NCBI RefSeq assembly: GCF_027111335.1
Contig: NZ_CP114288.1
Span: 4,030,001-4,094,000, forward strand
DNA length: 64,000 nt
Origin: Flavobacterium aquiphilum
GTDB taxonomy: Bacteria > Bacteroidota > Bacteroidia > Flavobacteriales > Flavobacteriaceae
Reading direction: 5' to 3'
Shown: piece after piece, positions 50,152 through 59,394 of the stretch
Layout: each line of letters opens with the position of its first letter
How positions within the stretch are numbered: the first letter of the stretch is position 1
Translations under genes and position numbers: made by a program
Notes under the pieces: model-generated
Seen by the model: the letters and a program-made list of their open reading frames with translations, nothing else
What the model was told of the DNA's origin: nothing
Database searches by the model: none

Positions 50152-50811
50152 TTATTTTCTAGCTCTAAACATCTCTCTTTTTCCCGGTGGTCCGGCCAAT
50201 TTTTCGACCGTAAAACCAACCTCTTGCATACTCCTTTTTACAACGCCACGGGCTGCATAAGTCACTAATATTGAGTTTGGTTTTAACGCTTTATACATCT
50301 TTTCAAATATTTCGGTACTCCATAATTCAGGTTGGACACGATAACCAAAAGCATCAAAATAAATCAGATCGAATTGCTCGACATCATCAATATCTTGAAA
50401 AAACTGTTTCCTTTTTGTCAAAGAAAAAGTGTCACTCAATTTTACTTTTTCTTCCCAATCAGAAGAATGAATTTTAACAAAAATGTCTTTTGAATCCAAA
50501 GCATCCAATTCCTCCAAATAATTCATTGCTTCGATTTCATCTCCCGAAACCGGATAAGCTTCTACCCCAACATAATCTATTGACTGATCCAATCCTTTTG
50601 CATCCAAATAGGTGATAAAAGTATTTAAACCTGTTCCAAAACCAATTTCAAGAATAGAAACTTTTTGATTTGGAAATAATGCCAATCCATTTTTTATAAA
50701 AACATGCTTAGCTTCCTGAATTGCACCATGTTTAGAATGATAACATTCGTTCCATTCTTTGATTTGGATTGTTGTTGAACCATCCTGAGTACGTATAATT
50801 TCTCTTTCCAA
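50152..50811 (-). CDS. mnmD: tRNA 5-methylaminomethyl-2-thiouridine methyltransferase MnmD
   Basis: The 219-residue protein has a SAM-binding Rossmann core (VSILEIGFGTGLNTFITYLDA) and the MnmC1 signatures IYFDAFGYRVQPELWSTEIF, VTYAARGVVKRSMQEVGF and GPPGKREMFRA. It adds the last methyl group to form mnm5s2U34 at the tRNA wobble base. It corresponds only to the methyltransferase half of E. coli MnmC; the FAD-dependent half is absent, as expected in bacteria with stand-alone MnmD. It is divergent from ilvE. Confidence 0.94.
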   Translation of the reverse strand: MEREIIRTQDGSTTIQIKEWNECYHSKHGAIQEAKHVFIKNGLALFPNQKVSILEIGFGTGLNTFITYLDAKGLDQSIDYVGVEAYPVSGDEIEAMNYLEELDALDSKDIFVKIHSSDWEEKVKLSDTFSLTKRKQFFQDIDDVEQFDLIYFDAFGYRVQPELWSTEIFEKMYKALKPNSILVTYAARGVVKRSMQEVGFTVEKLAGPPGKREMFRARK

Positions 50812-51022
50812 AATATGATTTTTGAGGTGATGTCGCCAATTCTGGCACTATAAAGTCTTCAAAATTAAATAAAAGAATTTCTTATCATTATCTAAAAACC
50901 ACATTTTTTTATATAATCCATATAATTTTAGTCCATTTTTCAAATAAAATTATACAATAATTAAATCACAGTCAGACTCTATTTTTAATGATTTTTTCAC
51001 AAGTTTTTCACTGATTTTTATT

Positions 51023-51030
51023 TAATTTTG
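51023..51030 (+). promoter_or_regulatory. -7 promoter element of ilvE
   Basis: TAATTTTG fits TAnnTTTG. It lies 94 bases upstream of the ilvE ATG, leaving a leader of about 85 bases without an evident attenuator hairpin. Confidence 0.55.
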
Positions 51031-51124
51031 CAAACAATATTACCGTCAATAGAAAACTCTTTTCGTTGTATCGTTTTATTAACTAATAAAATATCTTTTT
51101 TTAAAACAACATAAGTAAGTAATT

Positions 51125-52192
51125 ATGAGTACCACTCAAACCAACACAATCGAAATAATAAAAGCAACTACTACAAAAATAAATGAAGTTGATTTTGATC
51201 ATTTAAGCTTTGGAGCAGTATTCACAGACCATTTATTTGAATGTGATTACATTAATGGAGAATGGCAGCAACCGGTTATTAAACCCTACGCGCCTTTCTT
51301 AATGGATCCATCTGCAAAAGTCTTTCATTATGGACAAGCCATTTTTGAAGGAATGAAAGCTTACAAAGATGAAAATAATGATATTTGGCTTTTTAGACCT
51401 GATGAAAACTACAAGCGTTTCAATGCATCGGCTGTGAGAATGGCAATGCCTGAAGTCCCTGAGTTTGTTTTTATGGAAGGTTTGAAACAATTATTGAAAT
51501 TGGACGAGGCTTGGGTAAAAAAAGGAAACGGAAGCACTATGTACATTAGACCTTTTATGATTGCTACAGGCGCTGGTGTTGTTGCTAATCCATCTGACGA
51601 TTATAAATTCATGATATTACTTTCTCCTGCAAAAGCATATTATTCAGGAGAAGTAAAAGTATTAATTGCCGAGCATTACAGTAGAGCTGCTAACGGAGGT
51701 ATTGGTGCTGCTAAAGCGGCAGGTAACTATGCAGCTCAATTTTACCCAACAACTTTGGCAAACAAAGAAGGATTCCAACAAGTTATCTGGACTGATGATG
51801 CAACGCATACCAAACTTGAGGAAGCTGGTACAATGAACGTATTTTTCAGAATCAATGACACTTTATTAACTGCTCCTGTGAGTGAGCGTATCCTTGACGG
51901 TATCACTAGAAAAAGTCTTATCGACATGGCCAAAAAAGAAGGCATTGAAGTAGAGGTTCGTCCTGTATTGGTTTCAGAACTAGTTGAAGCTTCTAAAAAC
52001 GGAACATTGAAAGAAATTTTTGGCGCAGGTACTGCTGCGGTAGTTAACCCAATTGCAGGTTACTCATACAAAGACGTTTATTATGAATTGCCAAAAATCG
52101 AAAATTCATACGCTTCTTTATTGAAAGAAAAATTAACAAATCTTCAAAACAAACTATCCGAAGATACTTTTGGATGGACTGTTAAAGTATAG
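51125..52192 (+). CDS. ilvE: Branched-chain amino acid aminotransferase
   Basis: This 355-residue fold-type IV PLP enzyme has the features FHYGQAIFEGMKAYK, RPFMIATGAGV, GAAKAAGNYAAQFYP (with the PLP lysine region), EEAGTMNVFFRIN and ILDGITRKSLIDMAK. It transfers the amino group to the keto acids of Ile, Leu and Val. The length and motifs match the eukaryote-like BCAT group II. It is monocistronic with its own promoter and terminator. Confidence 0.95.
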   Translation: MSTTQTNTIEIIKATTTKINEVDFDHLSFGAVFTDHLFECDYINGEWQQPVIKPYAPFLMDPSAKVFHYGQAIFEGMKAYKDENNDIWLFRPDENYKRFNASAVRMAMPEVPEFVFMEGLKQLLKLDEAWVKKGNGSTMYIRPFMIATGAGVVANPSDDYKFMILLSPAKAYYSGEVKVLIAEHYSRAANGGIGAAKAAGNYAAQFYPTTLANKEGFQQVIWTDDATHTKLEEAGTMNVFFRINDTLLTAPVSERILDGITRKSLIDMAKKEGIEVEVRPVLVSELVEASKNGTLKEIFGAGTAAVVNPIAGYSYKDVYYELPKIENSYASLLKEKLTNLQNKLSEDTFGWTVKV

Positions 52193-52230
52193 ATTTTAGA
52201 ATTCAGACTACTGACTTAATTCAAAGAAAC

Positions 52231-52266
52231 AAAAAAGCGATTTTCATTTGAAAATCGCTTTTTTTA
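52231..52266. terminator. Bidirectional terminator between ilvE and the MazG-like gene
   Basis: A 16-bp perfect stem built on AAAAAAGCGATTTTC and its complement, with a 2-base loop, lies between the two convergent genes. Confidence 0.92.
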
Positions 52267-52284
52267 TATCTTATAAATTGGTGA

Positions 52285-52665
52285 CTAAATAAGTTTTGAA
52301 AAATCGGGTTTGAAATAATTTGGCCCTTTCATCACTTTCCCGTCTTCTCTGTAAATCGGATTTCCGTCCTCACCCAATTTACTCATGTTCGATCTTTGGA
52401 TTTCGTCAAAAACTGCTTCGATTTTATATTGCAATCCATGTTCAATAATAGTTCCACAAAGAATATACATCATATCGCCAAGCGCATCGGCAATTTCGAC
52501 TAAATCATTATTCTGAACAGCCTCCAAATATTCTTCGTTTTCTTCTTTCATCAAATTATAACGAAGCTTATTTTTTTCTTCACCCAAACTAGCAATTGGC
52601 GTTTCGCTATGTCCTATCCTGAATGCCGCATGAAATTCCTTAACGGCGTTGATTTGTTTTTGCAT
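52285..52665 (-). CDS. MazG-like nucleotide pyrophosphohydrolase
   Basis: This 126-residue all-helical protein has the EExxE...ExxD metal pattern of the MazG/HisE superfamily: LMKEENEEYLEAVQNNDLVEIADALGDMMYILCGTII. The C-terminal GEDGNPIYREDGKVMKGPNYFKPDF is typical of the phosphoribosyl-ATP-pyrophosphatase-like subgroup. It probably hydrolyses nucleoside triphosphates or a phosphoribosyl-nucleotide to the monophosphate. There are no histidine-biosynthesis genes nearby, so housecleaning of nucleotides is more likely. Confidence 0.88.
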   Translation of the reverse strand: MQKQINAVKEFHAAFRIGHSETPIASLGEEKNKLRYNLMKEENEEYLEAVQNNDLVEIADALGDMMYILCGTIIEHGLQYKIEAVFDEIQRSNMSKLGEDGNPIYREDGKVMKGPNYFKPDFSKLI

Positions 52666-52721
52666 CCTTTTTAATTATTGATTTGAAGTGGGAAATTAAC
52701 AACTTTTTCTAAACTATTGCC

Positions 52722-52729
52722 TAAATTTG
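52722..52729 (+). promoter_or_regulatory. -7 promoter element of the 62-residue membrane protein gene
   Basis: TAAATTTG is a perfect TAnnTTTG, 17 bases before the ATG at 52747. Its presence argues against starting the gene at the TTG (52717) that would otherwise overlap it. Confidence 0.6.
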
Positions 52730-52746
52730 CCAAAAATTATTTCAAC

Positions 52747-52935
52747 ATGTTCAGCCAAGGCCAACTAATATTTGCTCTCTGTTTTTTTATCGCTTTTGTC
52801 ATAGCAATGGTTTTTGCTTATCGAAAAGACGCTAACCTTCACAAAATATTCTATAAAGGAAATTATAAAATCTTAATTGGCTTTCTAGTATTTATTGCCC
52901 TTTTATTTGTTATCAAAATTTACTTTAAAAGATAA
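52747..52935 (+). CDS. Small two-TM membrane protein
   Basis: This 62-residue protein has two hydrophobic segments (about residues 6-25 and 39-58) linked by the positively charged YRKDANLHKIFYKGNYK. No family function is known to me. It faces away from the MazG-like gene, sharing the 80-base intergenic region. Confidence 0.75.
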   Translation: MFSQGQLIFALCFFIAFVIAMVFAYRKDANLHKIFYKGNYKILIGFLVFIALLFVIKIYFKR

Positions 52936-52993
52936 CAAAAGCCTCTAATTTGCTAAGATTCTAAGGCTTTTTATCAGAATAATTAGAGCATAA

Positions 52994-53038
52994 AAAAAAC
53001 TCTAAGTCACTAAGATTCTTATTGACTTAGAGTTTTTT
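52994..53038 (-). terminator. Terminator of the M49 peptidase gene
   Basis: A 15-bp perfect stem built on AAAAAACTCTAAGTC and its complement encloses a 15-base loop, 12 bases past the peptidase stop. The CTAAG words recall the repeats at 31.7-31.9 kb. Confidence 0.85.
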
Positions 53039-53050
53039 AAGCTCTTAAAA

Positions 53051-55087
53051 TTAATTTTCTAACGGCAAAAATCCATAGATTTTAGAATATTTAAGCATTT
53101 GTTCTGCAAATGATTTTGGTTGCTCAACCGCTATTGAAATAATTTCTCCTTTGGCATTGTATTTAGGAACCAAAACCGGATTTACAAAACCGCTGTAAGG
53201 AGCATCCGGAAATTGTTTATTTCGTTCCAATACTTCGGCGTGTAATTTTTGATTGACTTTTACTCCGTAATTTTCAACTAGCGCTTTTCCGGCTTCAAAA
53301 TCACCTTCGGATTTGATTCGTTGCACTTCTTTTAGCAACTGCCCAAACAAATCGTGCAACTTATCGTAATCAGTAATATTGAAATAGGTTTTACCATTAC
53401 GTGTAATCATCTCAATTACGTTGTCTTTTTTACCTTTTTCAAAAACCCAAGCACTTACCCATTGACGGTTTCTCATGTGGGCTTCCTCAATATTCGCACC
53501 CAATTCCAAACGGATTAACTGTGTCATCAAACCGTTTCGAATATAACTGTCGTAACATTCCATCCCCAATTCTTTCCAATTGTCAACCAAACCAAGTTCT
53601 TGCATTTTTGGGCTATACGAATAATACAATCCAACCAAATCAGCTCTTCCTTCTTCTAAAGTTGATGAGTAATTTTTCAACGTTTCTTTTGGAGTTCCAA
53701 CACCAGGATTAATTTGACCCGATGCGTGCCCAACCACTTCATGCAAAGAAGTATGCAATTTGCTTCCTAAATCACCATATTTTTCAGCCAATCTGATTTC
53801 CTCAGCATCATTGGCAAATTCTTGTAACCTTCCTTTCCCACTTGCTTTAGCATAAGAATCGATAATATTTCCAAGTGAAACTGATTTAGAACCATGTTCA
53901 GCGCGAATCCAATCCGCATTTGGCAAATTCACTCCAATTGGTGTACTTGGTGATGAATCTCCAGATTCTCCAGCAACCACAACCGTTTTATAAGAAACAC
54001 CAACTACATTTTTCTTTTTATGTTCTGGGGCTAATGGAGAATTGTCCTCAAACCATTGTGCATTTTTTGACACAACTTCCATTTTTTTGGACATATCGAA
54101 ATCCTTAATTTGAATAATCGATTCATAGGAAGCTCTGTAACCCAAAGGATCATTATACACTTCTATAAAACTGTTGATATAATCGATATTTCCTTCAGTA
54201 GCTTGCAACCAAGCAATGTTATAATCGTCCCAGGTTTTAAGGTCACCTGTTTTGTAATATTTGATCAAAAGACCAATAGCATCGCCTTGTTTTTTATTTT
54301 CGGCGACTTTTTGAGCTTTTTCTAACCAAAAAATAATTTTATCGATAGCAGAACCGTACAAACCTCCACTTTTCCATACTTTCTCCTCTAATTGTCCATT
54401 CGCATTGCGTACCAATTTAGAGTTCAAACCAAAAGAATACGGTTTCTTTGGATCCGGACTTTTTTTCGTTGCATAGAATGCTTCCACTTCTTTTTGAGTA
54501 ATTCCTTTGTCATAAAAATTAATTGCCGATCCTTCCAACAATCCTTTAGTAGCATCAAGATTTACTTTTTTCGAATCAACATCGTTGAACAAAATCTCGA
54601 CTATTTTTGGCGCCAAATCTGTTTTGGTAGCTTTTAACAAACCATTAAAATAAGCTATTGAAAAATCGGGTTTAATTTTATCACTAGAATAATGGTGATG
54701 AATTCCATTTGAAAACCAAACTCTTTTTAGATAGATTTCAAAATTTTTCCAATCAGCAGTTTTTCGATCTCCTTTATAATTTTGATAAATACTTTCCAAT
54801 GCTTTTCTGATTCTCAGATTGTATTTATAATTCTGATCCCACATTATATCGCGTCCCGAATAACCGGCCTGCGTTAGATAATAAACCAATTCCTGCTCTT
54901 TTAGTGAAAGATTTTCCCAGCCCGAAATTTGGTAACGCAAAACTTTAATGTCCGAAAACTGCTCTACAAGGAAATCAAAAGATGCTTTATCATTCGATTT
55001 TACTGTTCCTTTTTTATCAGTTTGGGCATTACTTCCAACAGAAATCGCGAAAGCGACAAACAATCCAGCTATTTTAACTAATTTCAT
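53051..55087 (-). CDS. Dipeptidyl-peptidase III-like zinc peptidase (M49)
   Basis: The 678-residue protein has a signal peptide (about 1-21) and the M49 zinc site HEVVGH (about 449-454, family HExxGH) with the downstream EEGRADLVGLYY third-ligand motif. It removes dipeptides from the N terminus of peptides. The signal peptide suggests a periplasmic enzyme, unusual because many M49 proteins are cytosolic but seen in Bacteroidota. It is transcribed alone. Confidence 0.92.
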   Translation of the reverse strand: MKLVKIAGLFVAFAISVGSNAQTDKKGTVKSNDKASFDFLVEQFSDIKVLRYQISGWENLSLKEQELVYYLTQAGYSGRDIMWDQNYKYNLRIRKALESIYQNYKGDRKTADWKNFEIYLKRVWFSNGIHHHYSSDKIKPDFSIAYFNGLLKATKTDLAPKIVEILFNDVDSKKVNLDATKGLLEGSAINFYDKGITQKEVEAFYATKKSPDPKKPYSFGLNSKLVRNANGQLEEKVWKSGGLYGSAIDKIIFWLEKAQKVAENKKQGDAIGLLIKYYKTGDLKTWDDYNIAWLQATEGNIDYINSFIEVYNDPLGYRASYESIIQIKDFDMSKKMEVVSKNAQWFEDNSPLAPEHKKKNVVGVSYKTVVVAGESGDSSPSTPIGVNLPNADWIRAEHGSKSVSLGNIIDSYAKASGKGRLQEFANDAEEIRLAEKYGDLGSKLHTSLHEVVGHASGQINPGVGTPKETLKNYSSTLEEGRADLVGLYYSYSPKMQELGLVDNWKELGMECYDSYIRNGLMTQLIRLELGANIEEAHMRNRQWVSAWVFEKGKKDNVIEMITRNGKTYFNITDYDKLHDLFGQLLKEVQRIKSEGDFEAGKALVENYGVKVNQKLHAEVLERNKQFPDAPYSGFVNPVLVPKYNAKGEIISIAVEQPKSFAEQMLKYSKIYGFLPLEN

Positions 55088-55369
55088 TTATGTTTCTTTT
55101 AGATGTTAAACAAATAAATACGTAACAAATATACTGATTCTTTAAATAAATAATAAAAACAACACTTTTAATAATTCATAATTTACATATTTATCAACTA
55201 AATAAAATTTACAAGCCAATTTATTTTCGCTTGAAAAAATAAAATCATTTCTATTTCATTTAATTCAAAAAAAGAAATGCATTTGAACAATTTCATATTT
55301 TGTGCCTCGTTTTAATAGTATAATTAATTAAATTTTTAACTTTACAACTGAAAATCAACCAACCCGATT

Positions 55370-56572
55370 ATGCGAATTATCAAGTACCTTTTTCTTTTAT
55401 TTCTATTAAGCCTGGTGGCTCTTACCATATATATTGCAACGCAAAAAGGAAACTTCACAGTTGAAAGTAGTAAAGTGATTAATTCTCCAAAAGCAACAGT
55501 TTTTGGTTATGTAAATGATTATAAAAACTGGCAAAAATTCAATACATGGGTTTCTTCAGATAAAGATGTAAGATTATCTTTTTCAAAAGCAACGGCAGGA
55601 AATGGGAGCTCATTAAACTGGGAAGGCAGCGATGACAGCGGGAATATAGAAACTTTATACACCAAAGGGAATGACAGTATTGTCCAAAAAATGGAACTTA
55701 ACGGTTCTTCATCAAAAGTTTTTTGGAGTTTCAAAGACACTGTAGGCGGAACAAAAGTAACTTGGAAATCTGTTGGAAAAATGGATTTTATGTCAAAAGT
55801 TGATGCCTTTTTTAATGGGAAACCACAAAATTCCATATCCAAAGTTTACGACAAAAGCTTAGCAAATCTTGGTAAAAGCCTAGATATTGAAAGTACTACT
55901 TTTGACATACAAGTAAAAGGTATTGTAAAAAAATTGGAAACGTTTTATTTAAGACAATCTTTCACCAGCAAAATATCTGACATAACCCGAAACGCAAATG
56001 CTGTTTTTAACAAAATCACCATTTTTTGCAAGCAAAATAATATAGCGCTAAATGGAAGACCTTTTATTATTTATCACACTTATGACACTATCAATGATTT
56101 AACAAGGGTTTCATTTTGTGTCCCAATAAAAGAGCAAATTTTCACCAGCCAAGGAAGTGATATTTTATCCGGAAAACTAGCCGCTTTTGAAGCATTAAAA
56201 ACAAGTTTGACCGGAAATTACACATACAAAAAAGATGCATTAAAAGAAGCTATCAAATACACTAATGATAAAAAAATCCTTACCGACTCTACTTTTTCGC
56301 ATTTGGAAATATTCACTATCGGTAAAAACGAAAATCTAAGCCCTTCAAAATGGCAAACAGATATTTATTTTCCAATAAAACCAAAAGTTGTGGCACCGGT
56401 TTACAAAAAAATCGCAAATGATAGTATTGCAGCAGTTCCAAAACAACAACCGGCTGTAAAACCTCAGGAAGTAAAGGCCCCAAGCATTAAAACTCCGCCA
56501 GTCAAGATGCCAACAACTATCAAAGAAAAAGAACCTTCGAATAAAAAAAATCAGGACGAATTTGAATTTTAA
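55370..56572 (+). CDS. SRPBCC-domain protein with GyrI-like segment
   Basis: A membrane anchor or signal segment (residues 6-24) leads into an SRPBCC/polyketide-cyclase domain (FTVESSKVINSPKATVFGYVNDYKNWQKFNTW, about 28-165). Then comes a GyrI/AraC-effector-binding-like domain (IIYHTYDTINDLTRVSFCVPI, about 200-330), and a Pro/Lys-rich tail. Both are small-ligand-binding folds, so a ligand-sensing or -carrying role outside the cytoplasm is likely. It precedes the ECF sigma gene by 60 bases. Confidence 0.82.
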   Translation: MRIIKYLFLLFLLSLVALTIYIATQKGNFTVESSKVINSPKATVFGYVNDYKNWQKFNTWVSSDKDVRLSFSKATAGNGSSLNWEGSDDSGNIETLYTKGNDSIVQKMELNGSSSKVFWSFKDTVGGTKVTWKSVGKMDFMSKVDAFFNGKPQNSISKVYDKSLANLGKSLDIESTTFDIQVKGIVKKLETFYLRQSFTSKISDITRNANAVFNKITIFCKQNNIALNGRPFIIYHTYDTINDLTRVSFCVPIKEQIFTSQGSDILSGKLAAFEALKTSLTGNYTYKKDALKEAIKYTNDKKILTDSTFSHLEIFTIGKNENLSPSKWQTDIYFPIKPKVVAPVYKKIANDSIAAVPKQQPAVKPQEVKAPSIKTPPVKMPTTIKEKEPSNKKNQDEFEF

Positions 56573-56631
56573 TTACTATTCAGATTAAACCTTTTTTACT
56601 CATTCGCATCTAAGTTTAAATTTAAGACAAA

Positions 56632-57174
56632 TTGCAGGAAGAAAAGGCATTCATCTCTAGTTTATTAAACCCCAAAACGCAAAATCAAGCGTTTCAAAAA
56701 CTCTTGCATGAATACCAAAAACCATTGTACAATCATATCCGGAACATCGTATTAAACCATGATGATGCCGATGATGTTTTACAAAATACCTTTGTAAAAG
56801 TTTTTCAAAACCTACAAAACTTTAAAGGTGAAAGCAAGCTATTTTCATGGATGTATCGTATTGCAACCAATGAAGCGCTAACTTTTTTAAATCAAAAAGC
56901 AAGGAAAACAGGGATTTCATCGGTTGAATTACAAAACAAAGCGATCGATAATTTAAAAGCCGATGTTTATTTTGACGGAAATGAAATTCAAATCAAATTG
57001 CAAAAAGCAATTGCTGAATTACCGGAAAAACAACAATTAGTCTTTAAAATGAAATATTTTGAAGATTTAAAATACGAGGAAATATCAGATATATTAGGAA
57101 CATCAGTAGGTGCATTAAAGGCTTCATACCATCATGCGGTAAAAAAAGTTGAAGCATTTGTATCTACCAATTAA
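56632..57174 (+). CDS. ECF-type RNA polymerase sigma factor
   Basis: This 180-residue sigma-70 family protein has region 2 (LHEYQKPLYNHIRNIVLNHDDADDVLQNTFVKVFQNLQNFKGESKLFSWMYRIATNEAL) and region 4 (ELPEKQQLVFKMKYFEDLKYEEISDILGTSVGALKASYHHAV) with no extra domain. The start is TTG at 56632; no ATG precedes region 2. It is followed by a membrane protein and a Spy-like periplasmic protein that probably form its control circuit, as anti-sigma or sensor. Confidence 0.94.
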   Translation: MQEEKAFISSLLNPKTQNQAFQKLLHEYQKPLYNHIRNIVLNHDDADDVLQNTFVKVFQNLQNFKGESKLFSWMYRIATNEALTFLNQKARKTGISSVELQNKAIDNLKADVYFDGNEIQIKLQKAIAELPEKQQLVFKMKYFEDLKYEEISDILGTSVGALKASYHHAVKKVEAFVSTN

Positions 57175-57207
57175 ACCTTTTTATCTACAAACAGTCAAAT
57201 AGTCACT

Positions 57208-57636
57208 ATGAAAACATTTAAATTAGACAACGAGCCAAAAATAGATCCAGGATTCAAAACTCCTGATAACTACTTTGAAAATTTCTCGGCGAATTTGATG
57301 CAAAAATTACCAATAGAGCCAGTTTCGCAAGAAACCAAAGTAATATCTATTTTTAGAGAAAGAAAAAACATATTTATGGCCGCAGCAGCAGTTTTGGTGC
57401 TTGCGATTATGATCCCTATAGCTTATCGAGCTAATACCACAAACAAAGAAGTTGACACAGTAACGTTAGAAAATTATTTAACACAAGAAACCAATCTAAA
57501 TCAATACGAACTGATTGGAGAAATTGAACCAGAAAACAGCAATATTATTTCTCCTCCAAAAAAATTAGAACGCGAAACCATTGAAGATGTTTTAGCTACA
57601 AATCCAAACATCGAAAATTTGGTCATTGAAAACTAA
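57208..57636 (+). CDS. Putative anti-sigma-like single-pass membrane protein
   Basis: The 142-residue product has a hydrophilic N-terminal half (DNEPKIDPGFKTPDNYFENFSANLMQKLP), one membrane helix (about 52-72, IFMAAAAVLVLAIMIPIAY) and a periplasmic acidic tail. The topology (cytoplasmic N terminus, one TM, periplasmic C terminus) and position right after an ECF sigma gene fit an anti-sigma factor. No zinc HxxxCxxC motif is present. Confidence 0.72.
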   Translation: MKTFKLDNEPKIDPGFKTPDNYFENFSANLMQKLPIEPVSQETKVISIFRERKNIFMAAAAVLVLAIMIPIAYRANTTNKEVDTVTLENYLTQETNLNQYELIGEIEPENSNIISPPKKLERETIEDVLATNPNIENLVIEN

Positions 57637-57681
57637 ACTCAAAATTCCACATAAATGATTACCTTAAATAAAACAAATACC

Positions 57682-58155
57682 ATGCAATTAAAAAAACTAT
57701 TTCCCATACTCTTTTTATTGCTTTCTTTTACTTTTTATGGCCAAAACGACAAATCCAGAGACGATAAATTCAAAGAAAAAAGAGAGCAAATAAAAGCAAT
57801 GAAAATTTCGTTTTTGACTAGCGAGTTGGACCTAACTCCAAGTGAAGCTGAAAAATTCTGGCCTCTTTACAACACTTATGACGATAAACAATTTGAACTG
57901 AGACACATAAAAATGAAAGGCATTTTTAAAAGAATGCAAAATAACGAACTCGACAAACTATCTGAAAAAGAAGCTACTACACTCTTAAATCAAATAGAAG
58001 ATAATGAGGAAGATATGTTCAACCTAAGAAGAAAGTTTATCATTAGCCTAAAAGGAGTCCTTCCTTCTGTAAAAATCATAAAATTAAAAAAAGCAGAAGA
58101 AGATTTCGGGAGAAAACTACTTCAACAATATAAAGACATGGGGCCAAAAAAATAG
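57682..58155 (+). CDS. Spy/CpxP-like periplasmic sensor of the ECF system
   Basis: The product (157 residues from ATG 57682; an upstream ATG at 57655 adds nine residues) has a signal peptide MQLKKLFPILFLLLSFTFYGQ and a helical mature part with FLTSELDLTPSEAEKFWPLYNTYDDKQFELR, close to the LTxxQ-type Spy/CpxP motif. It is the third gene of the sigma unit, and in Flavobacterium such genes are annotated as sensor of ECF-type sigma factor. It probably detects envelope damage or metal. Confidence 0.82.
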   Translation: MQLKKLFPILFLLLSFTFYGQNDKSRDDKFKEKREQIKAMKISFLTSELDLTPSEAEKFWPLYNTYDDKQFELRHIKMKGIFKRMQNNELDKLSEKEATTLLNQIEDNEEDMFNLRRKFIISLKGVLPSVKIIKLKKAEEDFGRKLLQQYKDMGPKK

Positions 58156-58177
58156 CTTCATATTAAATTTGGGACCG

Positions 58178-58213
58178 ATTCCCGTTTTATAAATCATTTT
58201 ATAAAGCGGGAAT
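58178..58213. terminator. Terminator between convergent genes
   Basis: Interrupted arms TCCCGTTTTATAAA and TTTATAAAGCGGGA with T runs lie between the sigma-unit end (58155) and the end of the beta-propeller gene (58216). Confidence 0.8.
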
Positions 58214-58215
58214 TT

Positions 58216-59277
58216 TTATTTAAAGTGAATCCTGATCATTTTATTACTGCCGGCAGCAATTGCAGTAGTTTCATCAACAAATCGAATTGTATATAAACTA
58301 GGATCTTTACTAAATTGCACCCAATTCACACCGCCGTCAGAGGAGTAATACAAACCCGAAGCTCCTACAACCACAATTCCTTTTCCGTTACTTTTTGGAA
58401 CATATTGAACACAAGAAGCATATCCGAAAGCTTGATTAACTGCAATAAGTTTCCAGGTTTTTCCGCCATCATTCGTAACAGCTTTATTTTCTGAATTTTG
58501 ATTCGGTAGCTCATAATTCCCACCTGATATAAAACCTCTTTTTGCATCATAAAAATCGGCAGTAAAAATTCCGGTCATTTGCTTTCCTTGTATTATAGGT
58601 GTTTCATAAGCACTCCAAGAATTCCCTTTGTCCGGAGAATAAAAGACTCTTGATTTCTTTCCGCCAGAAACAATCCAAGTATTATTATCCTCTACAATTA
58701 TATTCGTATTGCTTGCCGCAAAATGAGCCTCCCCTTCAAAAAGTTTTGGTAGTTTTCCATCTGGTAATTTATTCCAAGTTTTTCCGCCATCATTTGTTTT
58801 TATTATAGTAAGACGATCAGTTATGGGATCACCAACAGCAATTCCATCCTTATCATTCCAAAACTGCATACTATCATAAAAAACTTTTTCATTTTTTTCT
58901 TGATAAACTAATTGAAACTTTTTTCCATCTTTAGTAATTTGATATAGCAAAGCTGGGTTAGCCACACTTAATATATAAATGTAATTAGTAGTTTTGGCTA
59001 TACTTCTGAATTCAATTTTTAAAGAACCTTCGGCAATCGTATTTTCAAATTTTTCTTTAGATTTCAAATCATAAAACCCATATCGATTCTTATCTCCCGC
59101 ATACCAAATCTTATCATGATCCAACACAATTGCCCTGATACTAATTTGATCTTGAAAGATTGTATCAATTTGCACCGAACTAAAACCAGCTGACTTTATT
59201 TTATTTTTATTTAAACTTTGAGCGCCCACAAAACACAATCCGCTAAAAAACAGGATAGCTGCAAATATTTTTCTCAT
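58216..59277 (-). CDS. Secreted YCF48/BNR-type beta-propeller protein
   Basis: A signal peptide (about 1-19) precedes a 330-residue propeller. Asp-box/YCF48 motifs appear as TNDGGKTW (about 168), SPDKGNSW, NDGGKTW (about 270) and SSDGGVNW. Related proteins in Bacteroidota are annotated as oxidoreductase or photosystem II stability factor-like, but no enzyme site is visible. Location in periplasm or outer surface. Confidence 0.85.
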   Translation of the reverse strand: MRKIFAAILFFSGLCFVGAQSLNKNKIKSAGFSSVQIDTIFQDQISIRAIVLDHDKIWYAGDKNRYGFYDLKSKEKFENTIAEGSLKIEFRSIAKTTNYIYILSVANPALLYQITKDGKKFQLVYQEKNEKVFYDSMQFWNDKDGIAVGDPITDRLTIIKTNDGGKTWNKLPDGKLPKLFEGEAHFAASNTNIIVEDNNTWIVSGGKKSRVFYSPDKGNSWSAYETPIIQGKQMTGIFTADFYDAKRGFISGGNYELPNQNSENKAVTNDGGKTWKLIAVNQAFGYASCVQYVPKSNGKGIVVVGASGLYYSSDGGVNWVQFSKDPSLYTIRFVDETTAIAAGSNKMIRIHFK

Positions 59278-59394
59278 AATAATCTTATTATTTTTTTCAA
59301 ATATAAAATTTTAACTCAAATACATTAGCAATAATATTTATTTCTGGCACAATTGTTGTATATATCTTAACACAAACATTAACCTAATTGAGCC

